NCBI GenBank assembly: GCA_950295325.1
Contig: OX485807.1
Coordinates: 15,095,001 to 15,159,000, forward strand
From: Polytrichum commune
Taxonomy: Eukaryota; Streptophyta; Polytrichopsida; Polytrichales; Polytrichaceae
DNA: 64,000 bases
Direction: 5' to 3'
Of this stretch, positions 53,079-64,000 are shown one piece after another. The notes under the pieces were generated by a model, which worked only from the letters and a program-made list of their open reading frames with translations, was not told the origin of the DNA and made no database searches. Numbering within the stretch: position 1 is the first letter of the stretch; each line of letters starts with the position of its first letter. The position numbers and the translations under genes are program-made.

Positions 53079-55360
53079 TGAAATAACCTCTCGTGTTTCG
53101 CCCTCAATAATGGGTTGAGGAAGTACGATCTCCTCTACGATTTTGTCCTCTCCATTTCCCTTTTTCCCTTTTAACCCTCAAAACTACAGCATCGTCATCA
53201 TCCACTGTTACCTTCCTTCCCAAGAAGGCAAGTCCACCTCAAGCAAACACCTGCCACAGTTGCCACCTCAACAAACCACCACCCTGGCTCCATGGATGGG
53301 AAAAGATCCTCCCTCCCCCCCCCCCCCCAACAGCCAATAGCAATATTGCATTCCCAAGTAACTCCACCTTGGTAGCCACGGCCGATGCACATGCAAACAC
53401 ACTACTTATTAATTAACTTGTAGATGATTGCGTAACATAGGCATTCACCTCATAACACTATTGAACAGACTCATGCCAAAATATTAGTAAGCGTACTTCA
53501 ACACCAAGTGTCATGAGGTGAGAGTATTGATGAAGATGTTGGTCATTAGGCCAACCTAGCATATGCCTTGAAATTAAGGTAAGTGACACTATTACGCATG
53601 TGACACTTTAAATACCATACAACGGTGTACGACAGAAACTTAATTCTCATACTGCTGACGCAGCGCTGACGTGTGAGACTGCGGAGGTTGTGTGTTGAGC
53701 GGTTTCCTGCGGCAGTTAAGGATGACATCTGTATAGAAAAAAATTGTGGTTTGCAAGCAAATTCTTCCACCAACCTCCGAATTTTTTCCAAGGGCTCTTG
53801 AAGTTCATCGAGTCGAGCAAGATGTCAATCCAGTGCACCCAATACCCCGGTGGCTTCTGAAACGAATGACATGCACGTGATCGTTTTAAGTCACAATGCT
53901 TGATCACATTTTGATGCTCAGCCGATAGAGAAATCACGATGGTCGATCATCACTAACTCTCAGGTGCATGAAGTAGTGTCACTCAAATTTTACTTCATTA
54001 CAGAGTCATGTGCATCCTTGCATTGACTTAATTGATTTAGTCACCGCCGCCTCATATCTTTGCAAAATTGGATGTGGAATTGGCACCTTGGACCTTGGGA
54101 GTTGTATTGAAACAGAAGTTCTCAGTTACCGTTGAGCACGACCGATTTCCTCTTCTTAACCTAATTTTCTGGAAGTTTATTTCCAGTGCTGTTGATCATC
54201 CAAGTGACGAGGTGTTCTTTCAAGAGCTCACAAAATTGGTCCTACGGGAGATGTGTTGATCGTAATTGGAGTTCGCAGGGATGAAGTTGGCTTTCTTATG
54301 CCTGGGGTTGGTCATTCTGTGGTTAACTGCCAATCAGTGAGTCTTTCGTATCAAATGCCCCTTCCAAATCCATGCCCCACATTGAAGTTTAGCTCAGTGG
54401 CTGGCCACCAATCTCAGTGTGCATGTGGTGTACATTGAACGCAGGTATTCGAACTTACGTGAATACTGGATAAGAGTTCCTGCGAAAGTCCAAGTGTCTA
54501 CACTCCACAGCTCAGGTGAGCCAAGGAGGAAGCTCGAGGATGTTATTGTAGAGATTGAGCCATCGCTTTACATTTATTCATATCCCTTTGCATTGTATTA
54601 AAGTATTAACTGGTAATTCGGCATAAGTGTCATTCCTGCTACTTTCTGCCAGGTTTGCGGGAGCCGCAGTCAATTATGGTTTCCCTGCACGCATCTCGGA
54701 AATTGAATGATCTAAGGGCAAAAACCTCCCAGTAAGAACCTACCTATCCCTTGTTGAGACTTTGATTTGCGAATATTGGATATGGTGTTAACAAACCATT
54801 TGTCACACCTACTGGGTAAGAAGGCAATCCCACAACCTATCCACTTCGTCCAGCTCCTCCAGGTTGAAGTTGCAACACATGCATTCAAGGGAGACATATC
54901 AAGGACAACCCCTTTCTCAGAAAAGGAATGTTTTGTCTTGCTCGGTGGCAAACAAATAACGTATTCATTAGTATTCAACCAAATGCCGCATTGCAGGATC
55001 GAAAACAAGATCACTGATTTTTGTTATAATAACAGACACTTTGAACTCAGATGCGTCTGCCAGTTCCCCTTGAAAGAACTTTATCCACTGTGAACATACT
55101 CACCTCGAGTGAAGCAAACACTGTCTGTTTGGGCGACAAAAATGGATGGGGTCTTTTCATCTCTTGAATACAAAACCTCACATTAATCAACCGGGCGTAT
55201 CGAGTCCCCTGTTAAGACTTTGATTTGTGTATATTGGATATGAAGCGTCTGGAGCAAGGATTGATCGGTCCAAACAGTTTGAGGAAGCTCATGAATATAA
55301 GTAGGTAATCCATCCTGATTTGGAGATGATAAACATTACAGTAGTGACAGTGACACAGTG
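53079..55360. other. Gene-free, MITE fragment, upstream of the methyltransferase gene
   Basis: A C-rich stretch (53316-53330) and a MITE-like fragment (53585-53635, resembling 5860-5925) are present. Open frames at 54068-54601 match nothing I recognise. A 40 bp block (GACTTTGATTTGNGNATATTGGATATG) occurs near 54757 and again near 55216. The promoter of the methyltransferase gene should lie at the end of this stretch, but no clear motif was found. Confidence 0.4.
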
Positions 55361-56422
55361 ATGCCTTTCAGGTTGAGCGAAACTTTAATGGCGGCCATGG
55401 AGGGTGGGAACCCCGTAATTCACCTGCTGCACCTGGACGAGCTCCGACCCAGCTTCTTTATGTTCATCTGCAGCAACTGTAACTGCGACATCTGCGAGAA
55501 GATTAGCCTTCAGGGTTATTGGTCCCCCGTCGAGACGCTGATCTTTCAAACTATCCTCGACCACAGCGATGGCTGCCAAGATGGCCGTGCTCTCGTGGTG
55601 GATGTCGGTGCACATGTGGGCTACTTCAGCCTCCTGTCCGCCGCTTACGGTTGTCGCGTGGCCTCCTTCGAACCCAACGGACTGGCGCTCAAGTACCTCG
55701 AGGCGTCAAAAGACTTCAACAATTTCGGGAACATTAGCATTCATCCCGAAGGCGTGGGCGAGGATGTCACGGAAGCCGTGTACACGGAGACCGATACTTG
55801 GGCTCTTAATAATTTCGGAACAACAAAACGACGGCAGCTTGCAGAGGTCAGCAGCACAGACACGACATTGCGGCGTGTTTCCGATAGAAGTAGTGGAATG
55901 AGATTTGCCTCGACTAATGACCAGATTATGGAAGTCGCGAAATCTGTCCGAAGGAAGAGCAACGTCCAGTCGGACGACGACACTGTTCCGGCCAAAGCTC
56001 ACCATTCCCAGTTCCGGAGGCGGCGAATGCTTGGAACCGTTAGAGTCACGCGGCTTGACAGAGTTGTCAATGAAAGTGTGCTACTATTGAAGATTGACAC
56101 GGAAGGGTACGAGATGAACGTGATTGCGGGTGCCAAAGCCCTCCTGTCTCAGCACAGGGTCGCCAACGTCTTGGTCGAGGTGAAGCAAGCAAACACTCAA
56201 AGGAAGCGAGACTTTCTGTGGAACCTTGCAAATGCGGGAGGCTTTTTGCACGTGTACAACTGGCTCGAGATTGAAGCGAAACTCGACGGACCCATTCACC
56301 TCTTCGACCTGCAAAATGCCAGCCTCGTCGATGTCTCCCGCATTGTTCGGAGTAGGGATTATTATTCTGATATTCAATTCCAAGACTTTTGGTTCAGCCG
56401 AGCACCTCTGCCCTGGATTTGA
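55361..56422 (+). CDS. FkbM-family SAM-dependent methyltransferase
   Basis: A single open frame of 353 residues (Methyltransf_21 type). The SAM-binding motif VVDVGAHVGYFSLLS is at about residue 79, FEPNG near 103, and LLKIDTEGYEMNVI near 244, which is the FkbM hallmark. FkbM proteins usually methylate hydroxyl groups on sugars or small molecules, so the substrate is unknown. The GC content is visibly higher than in the flanks, and the gene has no intron within the frame. The sequence around the start, TGCCTTTCAGGTTGAG, resembles a splice acceptor; an upstream exon is possible, so the true N-terminus is uncertain. The insert between the SAM motif and the DTEGYE motif is rich in Ser, Thr and Arg. 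Confidence 0.9.
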   Translation: MPFRLSETLMAAMEGGNPVIHLLHLDELRPSFFMFICSNCNCDICEKISLQGYWSPVETLIFQTILDHSDGCQDGRALVVDVGAHVGYFSLLSAAYGCRVASFEPNGLALKYLEASKDFNNFGNISIHPEGVGEDVTEAVYTETDTWALNNFGTTKRRQLAEVSSTDTTLRRVSDRSSGMRFASTNDQIMEVAKSVRRKSNVQSDDDTVPAKAHHSQFRRRRMLGTVRVTRLDRVVNESVLLLKIDTEGYEMNVIAGAKALLSQHRVANVLVEVKQANTQRKRDFLWNLANAGGFLHVYNWLEIEAKLDGPIHLFDLQNASLVDVSRIVRSRDYYSDIQFQDFWFSRAPLPWI

Positions 56423-57964
56423 TTGAGTACGTACTCTAGCTTAAGTCGATAACCCAAATTTTTGACCTCTTCGCGTATCGCCTAGTACCATATCTGCCGC
56501 TATAGGTCCACTTCAAAGAGTCATGCTGCTTAAGACGGATCATACTTGAAACTCTTTAGCTGTTGGCTGGGGACGTTTATGGCCAGTGCTCATGGTACAG
56601 CGTCAAATTACAAGCAATGGCTCACAATCTGCTTCTGGCATTCGTATCCGAAATGACACGAAGAACTTTTGTACCAAGGAAGAGGACGACAGATACATTT
56701 GGTCATCAATGTCACTTTGCAAGAATTAGTAGCCGACGAAATTAGCTCAAGAACGAGCTGTATTGGGGATTGTTAGTGGATGTTGCGACTGAACGAATCT
56801 TCAATTTCCACAAAGTTCATGTCATATTTGAAAGGCGAACCGCTGATGATCTCTTGGAATCAAGTAAATCTACATCACAATCGATCAATTGTTCCTATGC
56901 CCACCTTGCTTCGTTGACAATGTTCATCTCCGTTCCCTGTATTGAGAAACTTACATGGTTGGCTCAAATTATAGATACTATAGATTGGTCGAACGTTGTG
57001 AGCATAATAAGATCTTGAAGTGATCAAACTGTCCAACTGTCTCCTCAGATGTCAGCACTTCATGAGGCAGAACATCACCAGGTAGAGAGGATAACCATTC
57101 GTGAAAGTTCACGCTCAAGCTTTTGAAGGTGATAGACAAATTTCAGTAGCTATCTACTTACGTCTAGGAAGAAAAACTTCCAAGAAACACTTATCTTTGA
57201 GGAAAATCCTATCATTTGAAAAGTGAGAGTTCCATTTTGGGGACATGTACGCTGTTAAGGGTTAATGGTGTCTTAATTGATGATCTCTAAGGCACCCCTG
57301 AATCAGCAACCGGCACAATCGAAGGAGCCAGGCGCACTTCAGATTTAGGTCACAAGCCTAAAATGCAGACAGACATTGCTCTGATCTTGTATCAAATTGG
57401 GACAAGAAACCACACAGCCAGTTAATTGTCAGAAACTGTCATCCATTGCTTGAAGAAATCGCTTTCTCATGTCGTGCAGATTTTTAAACAATGGAAAACT
57501 GATGAGAAATTGATGAGTTCAGGATTCTTGTGGTGACATGAGAAACATCATCACTCCGAGGTCCATCCACGGCTCAACGTTATGAGGGATCATAATTGTG
57601 GTACATGTATATGATTTGAAGAGTTTTATGCACAGGAATTGGAGAGTTTCAGTTCAATTTTTCCCGACTGATGATTGATCCAGGACCTGAACATCGACCT
57701 CACCGAAATGGCTGTAAAACAGTAATATCCTCTCCCCTAATTCCAGCCAAGTAAGGTTCAAATGGGCCTTATGTGGTCACTTTTATTAGGGTGAGTTCCA
57801 CATAAGCCACTTCACTGGGGGAATCTACATTTCCACTAGAATCTGGAGGGTAAGTGGCCTAATGGAAACTAATCCTTAATTGACTATCATACACCTAGAC
57901 TTGAGTGGTATACAACAAGGCTTATGGTTATGAATATAATTACACAAAAAACAAGATACACATA
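56423..57964. other. Gene-free, 3' flank of the methyltransferase gene
   Basis: The first part is presumably 3' UTR. Frames near 56563-57018 match nothing known. Fragments near 57755-57830 (GGCCTTATGTGGTCACTTTTATTA) recur near 63630-63650. Confidence 0.45.
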
Positions 57965-58250
57965 AAATATTTATAGCATTGCGTAATTCCAAATAGTGAC
58001 ACTCGATGCATTATTTAGTGTAGTCCTTGCAATTGGCAACACTTCTATCATGAAAATTTTCTTCATTTTTGAAGTCTTAATGACCTTCTACAAGCTTCAA
58101 AAAAATCTCATAGCAACACATGTAGTACTCTTTTAGTGTCACTTACTATTTGGAGTTACAAAATGCTACATTTTTGGATTGTTAATGTAATTTTTTACCA
58201 AGTAAAGGTGGTATTGTTCTATAATGTCCAAACAACCAATTTGACCATAA
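57965..58250. mobile_element. MITE family C, copy 2
   Basis: The left end TAGCATTGCGTAATTCCAAATAGTGACAC mirrors AGTGTCACTTACTATTTGGAGTTAC near 58133-58157. The stretch 58160-58240 is the reverse complement of part of 35085-35165 (ATAGAACA, ACTTGGTA, TTGGTTGTTTGGACATTAT). Opposite orientation to copy 1. No coding capacity. Confidence 0.6.
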
Positions 58251-59681
58251 TTACAATTTTAACAACAATAATAACCTACATATGAATGCTCTTTTTGTTA
58301 ATTTAGATACGGGCTACATTTGGCGCCTTTGCTTTAATAATGAATGAAAATGTGAATTGGATGAAACTCACACATCTATTTTTCAGTAAATCTTAGGGGC
58401 CCCTTTTGTACATCTACCTTTACTCTTTTTTTTAATTGAATAGCCTTTCTAGATGTACACCTTAGAGAAATAGAATACCTCTCCCTTATGTATACTATGT
58501 ACACTAATGTCTCAAATAATACCCTTCTTACACTTACATGAGTTCGTATGTGGTATAAAGAGTCTACCCCCCTAGGCTCTTTGCTCGCTACACAGATATG
58601 AAGATCAAATTCAAGCCTAGCTTACAGTTGCTCCCGTGCAACCTAAGCCTCCATTGAATTTAGGGTTTAGGTTTGTTGCGTGAGTATGAAAATCAAGTTT
58701 GTGTCCAACGAAGATCAAGGCCTCCATATGAAGATCAAGGCCTCCACCTATTGTGAAACTAGCAAATGCTCAACATCATGTTCAATTATTAGCTACATTT
58801 TTTATGGACAACCCACTAAAGTTTACTCTTACATATGTAATGAAGCTACATGCCATATCAAAAAAGCTCAATAAGATATATGTTGTTGATTTGAAGTGGC
58901 AACATCAACGGACTGTGGATTCCTTCTTTCACATCCACATAGATTTCAAAAGAGAAATTTGCATATTTGTAAAGACATTTGAAAGGATATTTATTTTCTA
59001 TGTGGCAAAATATCTAATTGTGTGTTTTCATGAAGTATGTGTTATATGACAAAGAGGTCTAATTTGTCATATTATGGAATATGTGACACCTCAATAATAC
59101 AATCATTTTCTCATTCCCCAAACGTGTCATATAAAAGAGTTAGGACTGTACTTGGTTTCTGCCCTTTCCAAGGAGATCCGGCTGAGGGCACCCAAACTGA
59201 CTTCGTTTCTCTCATTAACCCTTACATTGAGGGTAAGTGAAATCAAATCATGTATAAAGACACCTTCACAATTCATGGATCACACTCAAGCCTGTTAAAT
59301 CAGCTAGCCTTGGTCCATTAAGTTGTGTATGTTCTTACCTGGAATTATCTATTTCACATGAATGAAGCCCATGGGTTCAAAACTCGTAGAAAACACATGA
59401 CTACTGTGTGATTGTGTCAACCCCACCACCACCCACATACAGAAACAGAAGGAATCACCTAGGGTATCCTGACAGACATCACCTAATCTTCTTCAAAGCA
59501 GCAAAATTTGATCAAACCTATCAAATTTACTCTGAACCTCCTTTCTCTCAAGAAACTGATCCCTGGAGATCTGTAGATGGATATATTTCTTTCAAGACAG
59601 AGCAACATCATGACAATCCTCCAGGACACCATAGATTTAGCTGATTGGCAAATGATGTACCAATTCTCAGTCAATTATAAA
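58251..59681. other. Gene-free, 3' flank of ALG6
   Basis: Contains an open frame (58753-59049, 98 residues, with ANAQHHVQLLATFFMDNP and KKLNKIYVVDLKWQHQ) that reads like protein but which I do not recognise. The last few hundred bases hold the 3' UTR of the minus-strand ALG6 gene. Confidence 0.4.
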
Positions 59682-62600
59682 CTATAGTGTTTTCTTCTGG
59701 TCTGACACCCACTTATCATCAGCGGGGACACACCATTGCTTCCAATTTGTATATACAGCTATAATTAGAAAATGTGCAAAAGAATATGATGTAAGAAATG
59801 CCTCAAACAAAAATGGGTACCTTGCTGGTGGCTGTACAAAGAGGTACAACAAATGTAGAATGACAGCTCCTCCTATGGAACAAAATTTAAAGACTTTCAC
59901 ACCAGATAATTGGGCTTTCCTCTCCTCTGTTCTCTTTTGTGCTGGGCAGTTTGGTAAGAGGAAAAAGAGAGCCAAAAGAGCAAAATAGGGAAGTGTAAGG
60001 CCATCCCGTCGAAGTAAGGGAAACATAGAAACCGCTGCATATGGTATGAGGTATTGTACCACTTGAGGCTCTTCAAGTACTAATAAGGTTGCTGGTAATA
60101 GAGGCAGCAATACTGACTTCTCATGCACTGCAGCCAACAAAATTTACCTCAGTTACATATATCACAGAAAAGTCCAAGATTGAAGAACATCTAGAGAAAA
60201 AAATGCAACTGTTTGATTTAAGTGACATCAAAATTGTGCAATACTACACGTTTCAATTCTGAGAAGCATTCATGAGTGTTTGGTGAATTTTGGTAAGCTT
60301 CTTATGTCACTCACAAATGTTTGCAATGCCCAGTTATGATGCTTTTATTCCACCACATTCCATATTGATCCAGCCTGTTCAAATGATTGCCCAGGTTTCC
60401 TCTTTCTTGACTTCTAAGAGGTTGCTTGGATTGTCAGCAAGCATATGCCCAAAGGGTTACGCTTCATGTTAAATGCATAAACATAAGTTCATCATGCAAT
60501 TATAACTAACTGCAAATCCACACTCAAAGATTGACCTTGGGTTTTGGGGTACTCGTCATCTTCAACCAGTCTTCAGGTTAGAATTATCCTTTCAGAGCAC
60601 ACCAGCTTTACTATAGTCATTGAGTTCTTTACAATTAAACACAAATGCATTGCTGTTTCTAATTTGACATGGAAAAAGCTGTATAGTAGATTGGAATTGG
60701 ACTTCTCCAAGAAGAGGCTTGCATTCAACAAAGAACCCAGGGTCTTTAGTTTGAGCGCGAAAAGACAAATACCTTGGAAGGCAAAAAAGAAGAAGGCAAA
60801 AGAACCATTAAGCATGGCCAGAAGGAAGCCTTGTGCACTTGGCGCCAGAATCTGTTGCACCATGGATGGGAGTGCTGCTGTAATAGTTGCAAATGATGCC
60901 ATCCGGGCCAACACTGGAATTGAAAATAGCTGCTTCCATTTCACAAGCATGGAAGTTCCACACCAGAAGTTTGCAACATAATCTTCATAAAGCCCACGCT
61001 CAAATGGTGCCAGTCGAGAGAGAACCTGGGGCAACGCAAAGTTGGCTGTCAGATCTTCAGTTCTTTGTACAAGATGTTAAAAACTTATCAAATGATAGAC
61101 TCTTTTAAATCACTGAAATCTCAGGTTATAATAATCACTTAAAACTTGCCCTTCCTACTGGTTAAACCATTGCAAGGACATATGTTTTGAATTCTATTTA
61201 GTGTGAAACTAATTTCCAACAGTTACAATTTCAAACAGCCACTACAGGGACCTCATAAATATTGTGAAAACTAAAAGGGACACAAAACCAACAGAGTCAA
61301 ATGAAAGAGGGCATGGACAATCTGAGAAGTATTCTTATTATTGAAGAGGATTGAGAGAACTAATGCACCTGCAGAATGGACTGCTTGGAGGACAAAAAAG
61401 GCCACCAGCAGAGGGCAAATGTAGCTAAGACCATAATCCCCAATCGCACCACACCCAAAATTGGAGAGTGACGCTGGAAGCATCGTCCAAGAAGATGAGC
61501 AAAGAATGCTGGTGCATAATAGGCACTCATCTTCATCAGCCACCATGGATTGCAACACAAATTAAACAACGTAAGATCATGAAACATGGATCAAACTGAG
61601 ATTGAGCTGTTCTTTCAAACTGACAAGAGTTATGACAACAGCCAGTATAATAAGCTCCGTATCCAACAACCAACAAATTGGAACTCATTGTCTAGAACAT
61701 TATCCTGATGTTAATAGACAAAGACAAGAAAATGAAAATGAACAAGACTTCATGAAATCAAATCAAATCACCTACACCTGTGTGCATTATTTGGAAAAAT
61801 AACAGACAAGTGACCATGACAACTTCTTAGCTTCTTAACTACTTAACTACTTAAAATTTGATCAATGCTTAGCAACACAAGTGAGAATTTCAAAAGACAC
61901 ATGCTGATTGCTTGGAGTTCAGATCAGGAGTAGGCACCTGTTTGTGATTGAGTGAAAGAGAAAAGAAGACACATGCCATTAGCTCCTGCCTTGCAATAAC
62001 AGCAGCAGCAGCACCAACTGCTAAGCCCAAGCTGATGCAGTTAAACTGATATGAACACACACGAGCACAATTGTTAATAAACACTTGTACCTCAAATCTT
62101 GGGACAAAAACAAGATCCTTATGCATTAGAGAAACAATGAGCTATATGTCCAATAAAGGACAATGTGGCCAAGACGGAAGACAAACCTGAAAATGGCCAT
62201 GGTCAATCAGCATAAGAGCTGGTTGGAGGAGAATTATCCCTAAAGCAAACGCCTGCTCTTCAAATGCTCGTCGTTGATAGTACAGAAGAACAAAAGTGAT
62301 AGCTGCAGGAAAGAACACAAGAATGTCTGATGACAAAACCGTCCAACGCATCAGGAATTTGCTGCACCCAACCCAACACATCACGCCCATTTCCTTGGCT
62401 TTCAGTAGAGTATGGCTCTAATCATGTCCACTAACTCCTTGAAAGTTTCATTTGTGCCTTCCCAATATTCCTTAATATTTACTTTCTTCAAAACTTTCTC
62501 AATTTGGAATCTCAAGAACCACTGGATGTTCTTCCTTATTCAGGTTTGTAGTTAGTGGTACTGGCTCACAAGCTTTGAGAGTGGTAACAAGCCGAGGAAA

Positions 62601-63256
62601 ACTAAGAACACTAAAATACACCTGTCTCTTTCCAATTTTTGTTATGCCAACAGAATACTTAACCATCCAAGAAAAGAATGGCAGAGGGAGGTTATGAGGT
62701 GCTGGGGATTATAAGAACGTGTCAAATGTGGCCAATATCACTTGCACATGTACCTACATTTTGAGACTATGCAAGGAACATGGAATCAAGGTACCTATAG
62801 GAGGATTTGTTGAGGTTGAGGTGTCAGGCTGAGTGAAACAGAGATGGGTTTGTAAACTTCCGTAAGGTGCTTCCTGTTCATCTATTTAAGGGCCAAACTG
62901 TAATTTCTATGTGGGATCTGACTGGGTTTTGAGCAATGTAAGACTGCCATGTGGCAACATTTAAAAAATAATTAATCGTTAAAAACCAAAGCATGAAGCC
63001 CTTTATGGAAGTTACCTGCTGGGATTCTCATAACCTCGGGAAGAGTTGAGTGCCACTGCAGCAGGCTCAAAGGCATGCAGGAAGTGGCCATGTACCCAAC
63101 TCTGGTAGGCTGACAGGGGTGGATAATCCAATCCCCAGTACCGGAGATCATTGGCAGTTGTATTCATGTACCATTCCTTCACCGGAGTATGGATGGTAAT
63201 CTCCATCCAGTGCCGTTGCGCTTCATAGTCACCAAATTTTGGAGCTATCCCAGCGC
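59682..63256 (-). CDS. ALG6: ALG6 glucosyltransferase (dolichyl-P-Glc:Man9GlcNAc2-PP-dolichol), 5' partial
   Basis: Adds the first glucose to the lipid-linked oligosaccharide in the ER membrane during N-glycan assembly (GT57 family). Coding exons: 63256-63016, 62361-62187, 62045-61938, 61530-61369, 61025-60773 and 60127-59682, with GT-AG introns, giving 460 residues plus a split first codon. Conserved features in order: AGIAPKFGDYEAQRHWMEIT, TPVKEWY, YWGLDYPPLSAYQSW, KFLMRWTVLSSD, LIDHGHFQFNCISLGL, MSAYYAPAFFAHLLG, RLAPFERGLYEDYVANFWC and VHEKSVLLPLLPATLL; many hydrophobic stretches are membrane segments. The N-terminal start and first transmembrane segment (about 50-70 residues) are not found up to the end of the window, so the first exon lies beyond 64000. 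Confidence 0.92.
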
Positions 63257-64000
63257 CTGTGTCAATGATGACAACAAAGTCATACTCAAGACTTCAAGAG
63301 TTCCAACGCAACAGCAACAAAAGTTTATCACACCACAACAAAGTTCATTGTCATGAACTATTCTGCTCATAAGGAGGTAACCTTGATTTTGTATGATTGC
63401 GGATGAGGGGTACCAAGGTCAGACGAAGAACACCAGAACAGATCGGACGACCTTTGAAAACTGTGAGTGGCCATTACAACTCGGAGAACTTTAGTATCCA
63501 GGATGTAGGTCACCTGTTCAAGCTAAAAATATTCTGGAGGCCAGATATTATTTGGCCATCATCAATCCACACTGTGTATTAATTCAACTGCCTCCACACC
63601 AATTGGCCCAGAAAATAGGTATGCAGGCCTTACGTGGTCACTTTTATTAACAAACAAATATATTTAAGTGGTATAGGGCAAGGCACCAAAAGACATGTGT
63701 TACAATGAGATTGGAGTATGTGCTCAAATTATACACACCATTCTGGGTTTAGGGTTTAGGGCATATGCAATCACTTAAAGGGGAAGAGAATCTTCACTTT
63801 GACATCCTACAACTTCTGCATCCCAACTACGAATCTGATAAACTTGGAAGGACAATCTGCGTAATTCACAGACGAATTATGGCACCTGAAACGTGCATAA
63901 CCAGAAACCTAACCCTAAACCCTTCAGGGGTGGAGGACACACCAGAATAAGAGTGCAGCGACAGGATGATTCGGAGTAGGAGTGCAAAGGCACAGATTGC
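63257..64000. other. Probable ALG6 intron 1 or leader, with telomere-like repeats
   Basis: No exon recognised. GGGTTTAGGGTTTAGGG (63745-63761) and the inverted CCTAACCCTAAACCC (63908-63922) are telomere-type repeats. The first resembles telo-box motifs seen in plant promoters and could belong to an upstream regulatory region. Confidence 0.45.

Noticed and set aside
54068-54601. Three successive plus-strand ORFs upstream of the FkbM gene
   Set aside because: They are in different frames, match no family I know, and no splice junctions convincingly join them to the methyltransferase. They might be an upstream exon, but this is not supported.

Overview
The window is nuclear DNA of a plant. The evidence is a plastid-type threonine deaminase with a transit-peptide-like leader and GT-AG introns, a GRIK/SnAK-type protein kinase, a CACTA-type transposon carrying the plant DUF4216 and DUF4218 domains, and long AT-rich intergenic DNA full of small inverted-repeat transposons. 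No reverse transcriptase, integrase or gag was recognised. The intron-poor FkbM methyltransferase hints at a seed-free plant (bryophyte, lycophyte or fern), but that is an inference and the species cannot be named.

Layout. 1-18695 holds no functional gene. It contains a striking foldback minisatellite (2896-3551), a diverged dispersed repeat present as an inverted pair (3935-4625), a heavily broken CACTA transposon on the minus strand (7279-11354) and a decayed tandem array (13370-13990). 18696-24841 (minus) is a nine-exon threonine deaminase gene whose first intron contains tandem copies of the exon 1/intron 1 boundary. 24842-36911 is a gene desert with homopolymer tracts, microsatellites and a dense cluster of MITEs and long foldback elements. 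36912-42714 (plus) is the leader and eleven coding exons of a GRIK-type kinase; its 5' leader is tandemly duplicated and one intron is GC-AG. 45038-45659 is a pogo-like element remnant with TA-flanked terminal repeats and a recognisable CENP-B-type helix-turn-helix. 46863-49331 (minus) is a three-exon START-like/DUF220-like gene whose first intron is a tandem array. 49332-55360 is repeat-rich and includes a complete 386 bp MITE. 55361-56422 (plus) is an FkbM-family methyltransferase. 59682-63256 (minus) is the ALG6 glucosyltransferase of N-glycosylation, whose 5' end lies beyond the window.

The five genes are unrelated housekeeping or signalling functions: isoleucine synthesis in the plastid, SnRK1 activation, a lipid-binding-like protein, a methyltransferase, and ER glycan assembly. 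They do not form a pathway. The recurring theme is local duplication and inverted repetition: tandem duplications upstream of or inside three of the five genes, and at least five distinct small transposon families. Exon boundaries were assigned by eye from reading frame, splice signals and remembered family conservation; no alignment was run.
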